59,281 nt of DNA, from assembly GCA_012837605.1 (NCBI GenBank), contig DUQV01000007.1:1-59281 (forward strand). The letters are read 5' to 3'. Below the pieces are notes generated by a model that worked only from the letters and a program-made list of their open reading frames with translations, was not told the origin of the DNA and ran no database searches. Made by a program: the position numbers and the translations under genes. This stretch comes from Clostridiales bacterium. GTDB taxonomy: Bacteria; Bacillota; Clostridia; Lachnospirales; Lachnospiraceae. Within the stretch, counting starts at the first letter, position 1, and every line of letters begins with the position of its first letter. Shown here in pieces: positions 39,315 to 49,660 of the stretch.

Positions 39315-40079
39315 TTATCGTGTAAACTCGTACACCCCTATCCCCACTGCAATGGTGAGATTGAGTGAATCTACATCCGCAGTCTGAGGTATCATAACAC
39401 TTGTTCCTACGTTAAGATATGAATCATCCAAACCCGTCGCCTCATTCCCAAATACAAGCGAAAACAGCCTTGGTTTTGGACAATTCTTTATATTTTGCGT
39501 ATTTTCTTTATTTATCATGAATGTAAATAATTCGTGCTTGTTAAATTCACTGCGGTAATCATCAAAAGAATCATAAAGCTGAAAGTTCAGCTTAAATAAT
39601 GCTCCCATTGATGCCCTGACACTCTTCGGATGAAATATATCCGCCCCCGGAAGGACAATAGCTATATCATATATGCCAAATCCAACAATGGTCCGAAGAA
39701 TTGTCCCCAGGTTTCCCATATTGCTTGGATTCACTAAAACAATATGAGGCTTATCCTCAGCCAGCCTACAGCTATATTTCTTAAATACACCTACAACATA
39801 GCAGTTTTCTTTATCACTGAGCCTGCCGATAAGCTTATTGTTGACTTCGATAGGTATATTGCTTCGGGTACACAATGCCTTTATGCCATCCGCATCAGTA
39901 TAACCCGAATGAATCAGCACCTTTAATACAGCCTCAGGCTTGCTTAGAATAAGCTCATATGTCGGAAATGCTCCTAGTGTATAGGAATATAGTGCATCCT
40001 TTTTATAAGGTTTTATCTGTGTATGCTCTGTGAATCTATCATTGTCTGTCTGTTCCATGTCTACTCCGTTTCTCTGCAA
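39315..40079 (-). CDS. TrmH (SpoU)-family RNA methyltransferase
   Basis: IVLVNPSNMGNLGTILRTIVGFG, FGNEATGLDDS. Confidence 0.88.
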   Translation of the reverse strand: MQRNGVDMEQTDNDRFTEHTQIKPYKKDALYSYTLGAFPTYELILSKPEAVLKVLIHSGYTDADGIKALCTRSNIPIEVNNKLIGRLSDKENCYVVGVFKKYSCRLAEDKPHIVLVNPSNMGNLGTILRTIVGFGIYDIAIVLPGADIFHPKSVRASMGALFKLNFQLYDSFDDYRSEFNKHELFTFMINKENTQNIKNCPKPRLFSLVFGNEATGLDDSYLNVGTSVMIPQTADVDSLNLTIAVGIGVYEFTR

Positions 40080-40916
40080 TCAGATGACATTTATACCTTC
40101 TTTTATCGCAATTGTTCTTATAAAGGATGACGCCTCCAAATACTCTTCATGAGTATCTAGATGCTCAACAAATACCGGAATATCCTCTCCCAACTTATCA
40201 ATTAAATGAACAATTTTTCTATAATTCAGCATGCCCTTCCCCGGCATGACCTCTCTTATAACACACGGAAGTGCTTTCTCCATTATTACATCCTTTGCAT
40301 GGATACTTTTTATATAAGGTCCAAGCTTATTGAAGCACTCCTCTATAAACTCATCACTTTTTAAGAATCGCATGGTGCTGTTTATCATATTGGTAAAATC
40401 CAGATGAACCCCAAAAGCTTTACGGTCGATATCCTTGATAAGCTTAAGATAAGAATCGGGTGAATCCGGTATCATCCAAGGCATAGGCTCTAAGGTATAG
40501 AATGTACGCTTGGGATCAACACTGTCTATTATATCCCGGGTGGTGTCAACAATAAGAGTATATACGTCTTTATCATAGTTTTTCTTATAAAAGCCATCCC
40601 ATATTTCTCCTCTTGCACCTACAATATTAACACAGCAATTGGCACCAAGCTCATCAGCCAAGGCAAGTCTTTCTTTGCAGTACCTGATATTAGCCCTTGC
40701 TTCTTCCGTATCAAGAGATATAGGATTTCTCCATGCTCCCACTTCTCCGATTAATATGTTGTTTTCTTTAGCACAGTCCATGTATGCCTTCTTATCTTCA
40801 TAAGATGCATCATGCTCAACAGGAGTATGGACAGTGCTGTAATTCAATTCCTTTACCCGCATTAACCACTCTGCAGAATCAGAATATGGTTTTTTGATGC
40901 CTCCGCCAATTCTCAT
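40080..40916 (-). CDS. Sugar phosphate isomerase/epimerase family (TIM barrel)
   Basis: GVHLDFTNMINS, KSIHAKDV, VFVEHLDTHEEY. Confidence 0.8.
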   Translation of the reverse strand: MRIGGGIKKPYSDSAEWLMRVKELNYSTVHTPVEHDASYEDKKAYMDCAKENNILIGEVGAWRNPISLDTEEARANIRYCKERLALADELGANCCVNIVGARGEIWDGFYKKNYDKDVYTLIVDTTRDIIDSVDPKRTFYTLEPMPWMIPDSPDSYLKLIKDIDRKAFGVHLDFTNMINSTMRFLKSDEFIEECFNKLGPYIKSIHAKDVIMEKALPCVIREVMPGKGMLNYRKIVHLIDKLGEDIPVFVEHLDTHEEYLEASSFIRTIAIKEGINVI

Positions 40917-40933
40917 GATTGTACACCCTTCAC

Positions 40934-41809
40934 TTAATCAATTTTTTTACCCATATAAACTAAAGCCAGCATCCCGGGGCCGGTATGAGTACCGATAATA
41001 GGACCTATCTGAGCTATTATTACATCCTTAACAATATTCATGCTGCGTATTTGATCGGCTAATTTTTTAGCGTTTTCTAGATTGTCTGCATGACCGACCA
41101 TAACAGTCTGTGAGGACAAATCGGTTCCTTCGGTTATCATTTTTGTTATAAGGAAATCTATTTCCGCTTTGACTCCTCTAATCTTTGATACAACTACAAG
41201 CTTTCCTGCTTCATCTGTGCTTAATACCGGTCTTATTCGCAGAGCTGTTCCCACTACAGCCTCCAAAGAGGTTACTCTTCCGCCTTTTTTCAGATAGAAT
41301 AAATCCTTAACAGTAAACCAATGACGGGAATTGTATTTGTTGGCTTCAACCCAATCTCTTAACTCATCAATCGTAAGACCTTTCTTTTTCTGTAATGCCG
41401 AATGAAGTACTAATAAACCCTCACCTATGGAAGCACATTTGGAGTCTATGCCGTAAATCTTCCTGTCAGGATATTCCTTGCTCAACTCTTCCACTACCAT
41501 ATGTGCAGCGTAATATGTACTGCTTAGTCCCGATGAAAATCCAATATATAATACATCCAACTCTTTATCCAAAATATCTTTAAAGTATTCTGAGAACACA
41601 GCCGGAGTTATCTGGGTTGTATGAGTGTTTGCACCGGCTCTTAGTCTGGTATAGAATTCCTCAATACTTAGCTCCTTCTCATCCGGATGGTAGTTATAGG
41701 CAACATCGTTAATATCAACTCCCATGGGTATTACCCTTATATCATGCTCGGCGATTATGGAGTATGGCAGATCCAATGTTGCATCACTTACAATAACATA
41801 ATCTCTCAA
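40934..41809 (-). CDS. DegV family fatty-acid-binding protein
   Basis: IVSDATLDLPYSI, GFSSGLSSTYYAA, GPIIGTHTGPGMLAL. Confidence 0.93.
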   Translation of the reverse strand: MRDYVIVSDATLDLPYSIIAEHDIRVIPMGVDINDVAYNYHPDEKELSIEEFYTRLRAGANTHTTQITPAVFSEYFKDILDKELDVLYIGFSSGLSSTYYAAHMVVEELSKEYPDRKIYGIDSKCASIGEGLLVLHSALQKKKGLTIDELRDWVEANKYNSRHWFTVKDLFYLKKGGRVTSLEAVVGTALRIRPVLSTDEAGKLVVVSKIRGVKAEIDFLITKMITEGTDLSSQTVMVGHADNLENAKKLADQIRSMNIVKDVIIAQIGPIIGTHTGPGMLALVYMGKKID

Positions 41810-42004
41810 AATAATCTCTCCTCCAAATGATGATATAACTCTAGAAACATTTTATACGATTACCGTGCTGTTCGCAAGCGATTATCAGCCACTTGCAAAG
41901 ATTATTCAATATTATATTATGCTCAATAACATAAAAAGACATTTACATTTTATACGGATTTGCTTTATAATGTTTAATAGCATTTAAATTGGAAGGTTAT
42001 AATT

Positions 42005-42577
42005 ATGGACATACTGACACAGATACTCCTAAGCTTCTGTCTTGCAACAGATGCTTTTGCGGTATCTATTTCAAATGGAATATGCAGCATTAAGATTACA
42101 AGAAAAAATGTCATTACTACCGCCTTAACCTTTGGATTGTTTCAAGGTATAATGCCGATAATAGGCTATCTTCTTGGAAATGGTTTAACCGGTATAATAT
42201 CAAAATTTCAGCACTTTGTAGCTCTTTTCTTACTAAGTGCTATTGGATTAAATATGATTGTTGATGCTGTAAAAGAGAATAAAAACCCTGAAGGCTTATG
42301 CAATTCAACCAATGTCTTTTCAGCTAAAAACCTTATTCTTCAAGGTATTGCAACCAGCATTGATGCTTTAGCCGTAGGAATAAGCTTACTGGCAATTGAT
42401 GCTAATATTACTGCTACCTCAATTATAATTGGAAGCATAACATTTGTGTGCTGTGCATTTGGTGTTTATATAGGAAGAAAATTTGGAGTGCTGTTAGGCA
42501 TAAGAGCTAAATTTGGCGGCGGCATTCTTCTTATACTTGTAGGTATAAAGATCTTTGCTGAATGTACAGCCTTGTGA
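42005..42577 (+). CDS. mntP: MntP-like manganese efflux pump
   Basis: LATDAFAVSISNG, ATSIDALAVGIS, six-TM pattern. Confidence 0.88.
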   Translation: MDILTQILLSFCLATDAFAVSISNGICSIKITRKNVITTALTFGLFQGIMPIIGYLLGNGLTGIISKFQHFVALFLLSAIGLNMIVDAVKENKNPEGLCNSTNVFSAKNLILQGIATSIDALAVGISLLAIDANITATSIIIGSITFVCCAFGVYIGRKFGVLLGIRAKFGGGILLILVGIKIFAECTAL

Positions 42578-42590
42578 AAGGAGTAAGATA

Positions 42591-43184
42591 TTGAACTTTT
42601 ACAAGTATTTTCACAGTCTGCCTGAAATTGAAACAAACAACCTCCTGCTTCGTCAAATCACCAACAGTAAAAGCGACGGCAGGGACAGCTTGGAATTCAT
42701 AAATGATTATAGCGTATCCCGTTTTTGGGGTATAGATGATGAGAAACGAAATAGAGAAAATAATAGGTTAATAAAGAAAATACGAAAGGATTTTCATTAT
42801 CATGAAACCATGAAGGAATACAAAGCCGGCAACGAACTGGCTTGGCTTATGCAGTTAAAAGATAACAATAAAGTTATTGGTGAAATTATTTTATATGATT
42901 TTTTGCTTGAAAAACAGGCTGATATGGGATACAGACTCAATAAGAATTATTGGGGCAAAGGATATGCAACGGAAGCCGGGCATGCGATAGTTGGATTCGC
43001 CTTTGATACCTTAAAGCTTGATAGGCTTCAAATAAGATGCTTCAGGAACAATCCTGCGTCAGTAAGAGTAGCACAGAAGCTGGGCTTTAAGCAGGAAGGT
43101 CTGATACGTAACGGTGCCATATTGGATGTAATGACTGATTATTATATAATGGGTCTACTAAGAGATGAATATGAGAGAATATAA
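42591..43184 (+). CDS. GNAT N-acetyltransferase (RimJ/RimL-like)
   Basis: MGYRLNKNYWGKGYATEAGHAIVGFAF, NPASVRVAQKLGF; TTG start after GAAAGGAG. Confidence 0.9.
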   Translation: MNFYKYFHSLPEIETNNLLLRQITNSKSDGRDSLEFINDYSVSRFWGIDDEKRNRENNRLIKKIRKDFHYHETMKEYKAGNELAWLMQLKDNNKVIGEIILYDFLLEKQADMGYRLNKNYWGKGYATEAGHAIVGFAFDTLKLDRLQIRCFRNNPASVRVAQKLGFKQEGLIRNGAILDVMTDYYIMGLLRDEYERI

Positions 43185-43346
43185 TAGGAAGCAATTCAAA
43201 GGATGGCGTAGCAGTGTGGTTGAAACAAAACAGTATAAAAAGTACATGATTAGCAGAACATATAGTATTGTTTCATATAATTACCTATGCTATTATTAGA
43301 TAGCAGCCTATTGTCGAATTATCGCTTATTATGGAGGAGGTATATT

Positions 43347-44195
43347 ATGAACAGTATTCAGGACTGTTATGTATTATCTAATGGTAATAAAATCCCATGC
43401 GTAGGTTTTGGAACATGGAATCTTACTGAATCAAGCACCACGGTAGATATCATTAAGACAGCCATTGACTGCGGATACAGGCATATTGATACCGCCTTTG
43501 GCTATCATAATGAAGCCTCGGTTGGCAAGGCTGTTCGAACCTGCGGATTAAAAAGAAATGAGCTCTTTGTTACCACAAAGCTTAGTAACGGATCACACGG
43601 CTATGAGAATACCATGAAAGAATTCGAGATGTCGATGAACAATCTGGATATAGATTATGTAGACTTGTACTTAATTCATTGGCCAAGACCAATTGCAGTA
43701 CGAGATACCTGGAAAGAGCATAATGAGGGCACCTGGAAGGCATTTGAGGAGTTATATAATGCGGGAAAGGTTAAAGCAATCGGTGTCAGCAACTTCTTGG
43801 ACACTCACTTGGAAGCCTTACTGGATACTGCGACCATAGCCCCTATGGTAAATCAGATTGAGCTTCATCCAAGATATGTGCAAAGAGACGCCGTACGTTA
43901 TTGTAAAGAACGCAGAATTGTAGTAGAAGCTTGGAGCCCTCTGATGAGGGGTGAATTCAATTATCCGGTTCTGGTTGATATCTCTAAGAAGTATAACAAA
44001 ACTATACCACAGATACTGCTTCGCTGGAGCATACAGCATGGTTTTCTTCCACTTCCTAAGTCATCAACTAGGGAGAGAATGCTGGAAAATGCTAATATAT
44101 TTGATTTCCAATTGTCCGAGGAGGATATTGAAGCTATGAAGGTCCTCGAAACCTATGGAAGAACCGGACCACATCCTGATACGGCAGAATTCTAG
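43347..44195 (+). CDS. Aldo/keto reductase
   Basis: GYRHIDTAFGYHNEASVGKA, YLIHWP, IGVSNFL; ATG at 43347 after GGAGG. Confidence 0.94.
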   Translation: MNSIQDCYVLSNGNKIPCVGFGTWNLTESSTTVDIIKTAIDCGYRHIDTAFGYHNEASVGKAVRTCGLKRNELFVTTKLSNGSHGYENTMKEFEMSMNNLDIDYVDLYLIHWPRPIAVRDTWKEHNEGTWKAFEELYNAGKVKAIGVSNFLDTHLEALLDTATIAPMVNQIELHPRYVQRDAVRYCKERRIVVEAWSPLMRGEFNYPVLVDISKKYNKTIPQILLRWSIQHGFLPLPKSSTRERMLENANIFDFQLSEEDIEAMKVLETYGRTGPHPDTAEF

Positions 44196-44219
44196 TTAGT
44201 ATAAGACCGATATAATATT

Positions 44220-44284
44220 AAAGAGCACTGATATTCCTACGCCCTTATTTACAGAGTTATCTGAATATCGGTGCTCTTTATACT
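44220..44284. terminator. Bidirectional terminator between aldo/keto reductase and asnA
   Basis: AAAGAGCACTGATATTC...GAATATCGGTGCTCTTTA. Confidence 0.8.
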
Positions 44285-44302
44285 CTATATAATATACAAA
44301 TT

Positions 44303-45310
44303 TTATAAAAGAGGAATATTATATTTTTCTGCCATCTCAACGACCGAGTCAGGCCAAACGGAAGCCTGTACTTCCCCTATATGAGCTTTGCGCAGATAGA
44401 ACATACATATCCTGGACTGACCTATTCCACCGCCGACAGTATATGGCAGCTCCTTATTTAATAATGCCTTCTGGAACGGAAGCTCTGCCCTATCCATGCA
44501 TCCGCTGATCATAAGCTGTTCTCTCAGAGAAACCTCATCAACACGTATACCCATTGAGGATAATTCAAGAGCAATATCAAGCAAAGGATAATATACAATA
44601 ATATCTCCATTCAGCTTCCAGTCATCATAATCGGGGGCTCTTCCATCGTGTGGTTCTCCTGATGCCAATGTTCCACCAATCTGCATAATGAATACAGCAC
44701 CCATCTCCTTGGCAATTTCATGCTCTCTGTCTTTTGGTGTAAGATTAGGATAACGGTCTTCGAGCTCCTGCGATGTAATAAAATATATTTCCTCAGGCAG
44801 AATTTCACCGACATAGCTGTATTTTCCGGCAATATACTTTTCCGTATTTTTTAAAGCATTATAAACTAATTTAACTGTTTTTCTTAATGTCTCTTCATTT
44901 CTGTCACTCTTATTAATAATTAATTCCCAATCCCATTGATCCACATAAAGCGAATGTATATTATCGGTATCCTCATCTCTGCGAATGGCATTCATGTCTG
45001 TATATAGACCTTCACCAACTGAGAATCCATATTTTTTCAGTGCCATGCGTTTCCACTTTGCAAGAGAATGTACGATTTCCGCTACTGCTTCATTTTGCTC
45101 CTTAATACCAAAGGCAACAGGTCTTTCAACACCGCTCAGATTATCATTCAGCCCTGTCTCAGGCTTAACAAACAGCGGTGACGATACTCTGACCAGATTC
45201 AATTGTCTTGCCAGCTCTCTTTCAAAAAAGTCCTTAACCTCTTTAATGGCAATTTCTGTTTCCTTAACATTCAAGTGCGGCTTGTAGCCTTCGGGTATTA
45301 CAAATTTCAT
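44303..45310 (-). CDS. asnA: Aspartate-ammonia ligase
   Basis: [40 protein letters not shown]. Confidence 0.95.
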   Translation of the reverse strand: MKFVIPEGYKPHLNVKETEIAIKEVKDFFERELARQLNLVRVSSPLFVKPETGLNDNLSGVERPVAFGIKEQNEAVAEIVHSLAKWKRMALKKYGFSVGEGLYTDMNAIRRDEDTDNIHSLYVDQWDWELIINKSDRNEETLRKTVKLVYNALKNTEKYIAGKYSYVGEILPEEIYFITSQELEDRYPNLTPKDREHEIAKEMGAVFIMQIGGTLASGEPHDGRAPDYDDWKLNGDIIVYYPLLDIALELSSMGIRVDEVSLREQLMISGCMDRAELPFQKALLNKELPYTVGGGIGQSRICMFYLRKAHIGEVQASVWPDSVVEMAEKYNIPLL

Positions 45311-45546
45311 TATTTACCTCCCAAATCCTATGGATCTCTCTATTGTATTTATAAATGAAAATGAATATGTAGCACATTTTACAATTATCTTACTGCTTTG
45401 TCAATCTAAAAATTTTATGTTCACTATACTTTTGAACAACTCTTAAGTAACAACTTATACTCAACAGAATATGATGTAATGAGTGATTATACCGGAAGCC
45501 ATACCATTTACGGTATCCGGTATCGGAAAAGAAAGGAAGTACCATC

Positions 45547-46122
45547 ATGGCTATTAAAATATTCATAGATCAAGGTCACAATCCCACCGGATTTCATAAT
45601 GCAGGTGCTACCGGCAACGGTTTGTTTGAATCCGAGATAAATTTTCAAGTAGGTATATTTCTCGCAAATCTTTTAAATAATGATGCAAGATTTGAAGCAC
45701 GATTATCCAGACCGACTCCAACAACTGTCCTAGGAACCAATAATGCAACCAGCGTAGCTGAAAGAGTACGCCTGGCTAATGAATGGCCGGCAAATTACTT
45801 TATCAGCATTCATTGTAATGCCAATCCAAATCCTGCAATTAACGGTACGGAAATCTATATATTCCAATACGGCACTCAATCAAATTGGTTGGCTCAGCAA
45901 GTAATGAACGGAATCGTTCAGAATGTCGGTACCCGAAACAACGGCATAAGAGAAAACCAGACATTCTATGTACTAAGACGAACCACAATGCCCTCTATTC
46001 TGGTCGAGATGGGCTATCTGACAAATTCCTCAGATGCTGCAAAACTTCGTGATAATCAATATGGTTTTGCATATGGTATATATATCGGTATTTTAAGATA
46101 CTTTGGATTTTCTCCTGCATAA
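45547..46122 (+). CDS. N-acetylmuramoyl-L-alanine amidase (Amidase_3)
   Basis: FIDQGHNP, FISIHCNANP, SILVEMGYLTNSSDA. Confidence 0.93.
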   Translation: MAIKIFIDQGHNPTGFHNAGATGNGLFESEINFQVGIFLANLLNNDARFEARLSRPTPTTVLGTNNATSVAERVRLANEWPANYFISIHCNANPNPAINGTEIYIFQYGTQSNWLAQQVMNGIVQNVGTRNNGIRENQTFYVLRRTTMPSILVEMGYLTNSSDAAKLRDNQYGFAYGIYIGILRYFGFSPA

Positions 46123-46147
46123 TTAATATCTTAAAATCACCTGAAAA

Positions 46148-46191
46148 GGTATCTGATACCAAATATCTTAAAGATCTTGGTGTCAGATACC
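46148..46191. repeat. Two short palindromes GGTATCTGATACC and GGTGTCAGATACC
   Basis: 46148-46160 and 46179-46191, separated by 18 bp, between amidase and rlmH 3' ends. Confidence 0.6.
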
Positions 46192-46201
46192 AAATGTATA
46201 A

Positions 46202-46681
46202 TTATTTATGATACGGCTCATTATTCATAATCCTGTATGTCCGATATATCTGCTCCAGTAATATCAAGCGCATCAGCTGATGCGGGAAGGTCATTTTAGA
46301 AAAGCTAAGCTGATAATCTGCCCGTGACAATACATCATCAGAAAGCCCAAGAGAACCTCCGATTATAAGAGTTATATGACTTTTACCGGAGATAAATATC
46401 TTCTCAAACTGCTGTGCCATCTCCTCAGAGGAGAGCATGTTTCCCTTAATAACCAGAGCTATACAATAAGAATCACTCTTTAATGTCTTTAGGATTCTGT
46501 CTCCTTCTTTCTTTTTAATAGCTTCCACTATGGCAAAGCCTGCATTGTCAGGTATACTTTCATCGGGAAGCTCAATAATATCCAGAGTGCAATACCTTTT
46601 TAGTCTTTTTTTATATTCGTCAATTCCCATAGAAAGATATTTTTCTTTTAGCTTGCCCACACAAATCAGAGAGATTTTCAT
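46202..46681 (-). CDS. rlmH: 23S rRNA (pseudouridine1915-N3)-methyltransferase
   Basis: ISLICVGKLKEKYLSMGIDEYKKRL, LIIGGSLGLSDDV, MTFPHQLMRLILLEQIYR. Confidence 0.96.
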   Translation of the reverse strand: MKISLICVGKLKEKYLSMGIDEYKKRLKRYCTLDIIELPDESIPDNAGFAIVEAIKKKEGDRILKTLKSDSYCIALVIKGNMLSSEEMAQQFEKIFISGKSHITLIIGGSLGLSDDVLSRADYQLSFSKMTFPHQLMRLILLEQIYRTYRIMNNEPYHK

Positions 46682-46700
46682 TATCCAAATTATCCTTTAC

Positions 46701-47237
46701 TTATTCTCTGACATACTCATATAATACACCGTTTTTAACGAGCTTCAGCTTATCTCCTTTAAAACCGCGCTTGCGCAGTTCCTTTTGAAAATTATAAAGC
46801 ATAAAACCGTGAAATACTATAAGTATGTTCTCCTTAGACCAATCAATTCTGTCTAAGAACTTTTTTATTCTTATTCTGGTGCCGTCAATTGTCTCCGGTT
46901 GGCTTTTTGACTTAAAGAACCATGCCAGCCTTCCGCATATATGCCATACACAAAATGGCAGCTTTATTCTTTCCGTATGTATAAAAGGAGCATTATCAAC
47001 CTCTCTGAGCAGCTTATCTATAATAAGATTTCCACTGTATACCTCTTTAGCAGTCGAAATAGCCCTGGGCAAATCACTAACGTAGCAGATGTCCCATTCT
47101 ATACCATACATATCTACATTCTTTTTGATTACCTTTGACACCTCATACTTTTTAGACCACTCCCTGAATTCCCGGGATGTCATCATTCTTTTATGAGGGC
47201 AATGCACCTTAAAATGTCTTAATAATCCTATTCTCAT
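46701..47237 (-). CDS. Histidine phosphatase family protein
   Basis: MRIGLLRHFKV (RH motif), YVSDLPRAISTAKEV, FHGFMLYNF. Confidence 0.75.
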   Translation of the reverse strand: MRIGLLRHFKVHCPHKRMMTSREFREWSKKYEVSKVIKKNVDMYGIEWDICYVSDLPRAISTAKEVYSGNLIIDKLLREVDNAPFIHTERIKLPFCVWHICGRLAWFFKSKSQPETIDGTRIRIKKFLDRIDWSKENILIVFHGFMLYNFQKELRKRGFKGDKLKLVKNGVLYEYVRE

Positions 47238-47549
47238 ATGTACCCCTGCTGATCAAGTTTTACTGCGTGTTAAAATTTGCTCTGCAAAAGATGTATGCTA
47301 AAACTATTTCCCATTGTACATAGAATATTGTCATATTTCAAGTGAAAAAGACCAAGGATACATAATTTCATATATTTTTTCAACTATTCTACATATTTAA
47401 TCCCAATTGTGACATAAAAATGAACCAATTTGTTAACAAAATGTCTTTATTCTATCCATACTTTAATCATATATTTGATTTATACTATATGCAGAAGTGT
47501 AGAAATAATTTTTTTCACTCTCCTCCTCCCTACTTATTTACATAGATTT

Positions 47550-47600
47550 GAGGGTGTCTACAGGTTTTACTTGATAGACACCCTCTCTTGTGTTATTTTA
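47550..47600 (+). terminator. Terminator-like hairpin in a gene-free interval
   Basis: GAGGGTGTCTA-caggttttacttga-TAGACACCCTC then TCTTGTGTTATTTT. Confidence 0.6.
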
Positions 47601-47699
47601 CTTAATTTATATATTTATATAACAAAAATCTATTTTATAATAAGTTTTTTTATTTTTTTTTTATAAATCATTCACATAATAGACACATCTTTTTTGTAT

Positions 47700-47812
47700 A
47701 CTATGACCACAGATAGTGATAAATCACTTTCTACTCCCACCCTATTATACGCTATGGTAAACTAACACCCCTGTTGTTTACCGAAAACGCCGGTTTGTGC
47801 CGGCGTTTTCTT
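47700..47812 (+). ncRNA. Candidate small structured RNA ending in a strong terminator
   Basis: Hairpin around GTGATaaATCAC, GGTAAAC...GTTTACC (47756-47782), GAAAACGCCGG-TTTGTG-CCGGCGTTTTC (47783-47810); no ORF. Confidence 0.4.
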
Positions 47813-47836
47813 ATGTTTATATAGTTAGTGCTATTA

Positions 47837-49135
47837 TCAGCTGTTTTGCGGCAGCTTTGATATACGAACCTGTTCAATCATTTTATTCATGGTTTTAAGA
47901 ATATCAAACCGATATCCGCCATATTTTAAAGTGGCCTGCTCTCCATCTGCCGGAATCCTATCCAGTATGGATATCAGTAATCCGTTTAATGTGTCAAAAT
48001 CTTCATGGTTAATCATGATATTAAGCTCGTCCTCTAAGTCTTCCAAGCTTATTGAGCCTTTCACCACACATGAGTCATTATCTATTGACAGTATCATTTT
48101 CTCTTCCTGATCATACTCGTCCTGAATATTACCTACTATTTCTTCAAGAAAATCTTCCATTGCCACTAATCCGGCTGTCTGACCATACTCATCTATGACG
48201 ATTGCCATATGGATATTCTTTGACTGCATCTCATGAAAAAGAAGATTAACACTTTGAGTATCGGGTACAAAGAATGGCTCTCTTGCAATTTCCTGCAGTG
48301 TTTTTTTATTACTGTCAGGAGATATGTACGCTGATGCCACATCCTTCAAATGCAATATCCCAACAATATTGTCCAAGTTATCTACATATAGAGGATATCT
48401 GGAATAGTTCGCAGACAGCATGAATTTTAATGCTTCCTCCAAACTCAGCTTGGCATCTACCGCTATGATACGCTTTTTGTGTGTCATGATATCATCGACT
48501 TCTTTATCATCCAGCTCAAATATATTCGATATCATCTCAGCTTTGCCGGCATCAAACACTCCTTGTTCATGTCCTTCATTTACCATGGATATTATATCAT
48601 CTTCAATTTCATTTTCCTGTAATTCCTTCGGATTGATTTTAAATATTTTTAAAATCAGATTTACAGCTTCATCAATCAGCAAACCCAAAGGACTGAATAT
48701 AAAGCAAATCAGTCGAATAAGTCCATAAAATCCAAAGCAAATCTTCTCAGAATATTTCATTGCCAGCTTTTTAGGTAGCACTAATCCAAACAAAGTCATC
48801 AAGAAAATCAGTAAGCCTGCAAATAAAATAGTGTATAAGGTATTCAGAAGCCCATAATCGGTAGGTCCAATGTTAACTAAAAATCCGGTAATAAAATATA
48901 TACCCGTAACTGCAGAGATACAAAACAGCAGTATCGTCATAATACTTTGAAATTTAGTATCAGTCCCGATAAGCTTCAATAATACAACCGCTCTCCTGTC
49001 ACCTGTGTCTGCCTTTTTTCTTATGGTATTCTCGTTGACATATTCCAGCGAGTACTTCATGCCGGATATGACCGCCATTATAAGGATAAGTAATAATGTT
49101 ATCACTGTTCCCCATAAAGGATTATCACTTTCCAT
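47837..49135 (-). CDS. CNNM/CorC-type hemolysin family protein
   Basis: DUF21 TM domain, CBS pair (MTHKKRIIAVDA..., FVPDTQSVNLLFHEM), CorC_HlyC C-terminus. Confidence 0.93.
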   Translation of the reverse strand: MESDNPLWGTVITLLLILIMAVISGMKYSLEYVNENTIRKKADTGDRRAVVLLKLIGTDTKFQSIMTILLFCISAVTGIYFITGFLVNIGPTDYGLLNTLYTILFAGLLIFLMTLFGLVLPKKLAMKYSEKICFGFYGLIRLICFIFSPLGLLIDEAVNLILKIFKINPKELQENEIEDDIISMVNEGHEQGVFDAGKAEMISNIFELDDKEVDDIMTHKKRIIAVDAKLSLEEALKFMLSANYSRYPLYVDNLDNIVGILHLKDVASAYISPDSNKKTLQEIAREPFFVPDTQSVNLLFHEMQSKNIHMAIVIDEYGQTAGLVAMEDFLEEIVGNIQDEYDQEEKMILSIDNDSCVVKGSISLEDLEDELNIMINHEDFDTLNGLLISILDRIPADGEQATLKYGGYRFDILKTMNKMIEQVRISKLPQNS

Positions 49136-49162
49136 GTTAAGAATTATCCCTTCCTTCCATTA

Positions 49163-49549
49163 TTAAAAAAATATATGTTTAAAATATGTATCTAAAGAAA
49201 AACTAATAATTAATGCCTTATCAATTTTCTTTAATACATCCTGATCCAAATGACACACTTTTTCCTTCAGTCTTGATTTGTCAATTGTCCTAACCTGCTC
49301 CAGCAGGATAACCGAGTCCTTGACAATTCCGTATCTATCTGCATCCAGCTCTACATGTGTAGGCAGCTTGGCTTTATTCATCTTTGATGTAATTGCCGCA
49401 CATATAACTGTGGGACTGTGCTTGTTGCCTGTATCATTCTGAACAATCAACACCGGTCTGATACCTCCCTGCTCAGAACCTATTACAGGTCTTAAATCTG
49501 CATAAAAGATATCTCCTCTTTTAATTACCACTTTATTCTCACACTCCAA
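49163..49549 (-). CDS. mazF: MazF/PemK-type endoribonuclease toxin
   Basis: [46 protein letters not shown]. Confidence 0.95.
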   Translation of the reverse strand: MECENKVVIKRGDIFYADLRPVIGSEQGGIRPVLIVQNDTGNKHSPTVICAAITSKMNKAKLPTHVELDADRYGIVKDSVILLEQVRTIDKSRLKEKVCHLDQDVLKKIDKALIISFSLDTYFKHIFF

Positions 49550-49660
49550 TTGTAGGCTATATCTTATTATTGCCAGTTTCCTCGTGTGTATTCCATAAAG
49601 TGATATCGTTTCTTATTCAATTGATATAGTCATCCGTGCGGCTGCTGAATATAAACTCCG

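Noticed and set aside
44985-45287. Plus-strand 100-aa ORF
   Set aside because: Antisense to asnA catalytic region, no start signals.
47430-47666. 78-aa plus-strand ORF in the intergenic interval
   Set aside because: Very AT-rich, contains the terminator hairpin at 47550-47585, no RBS; more likely non-coding.
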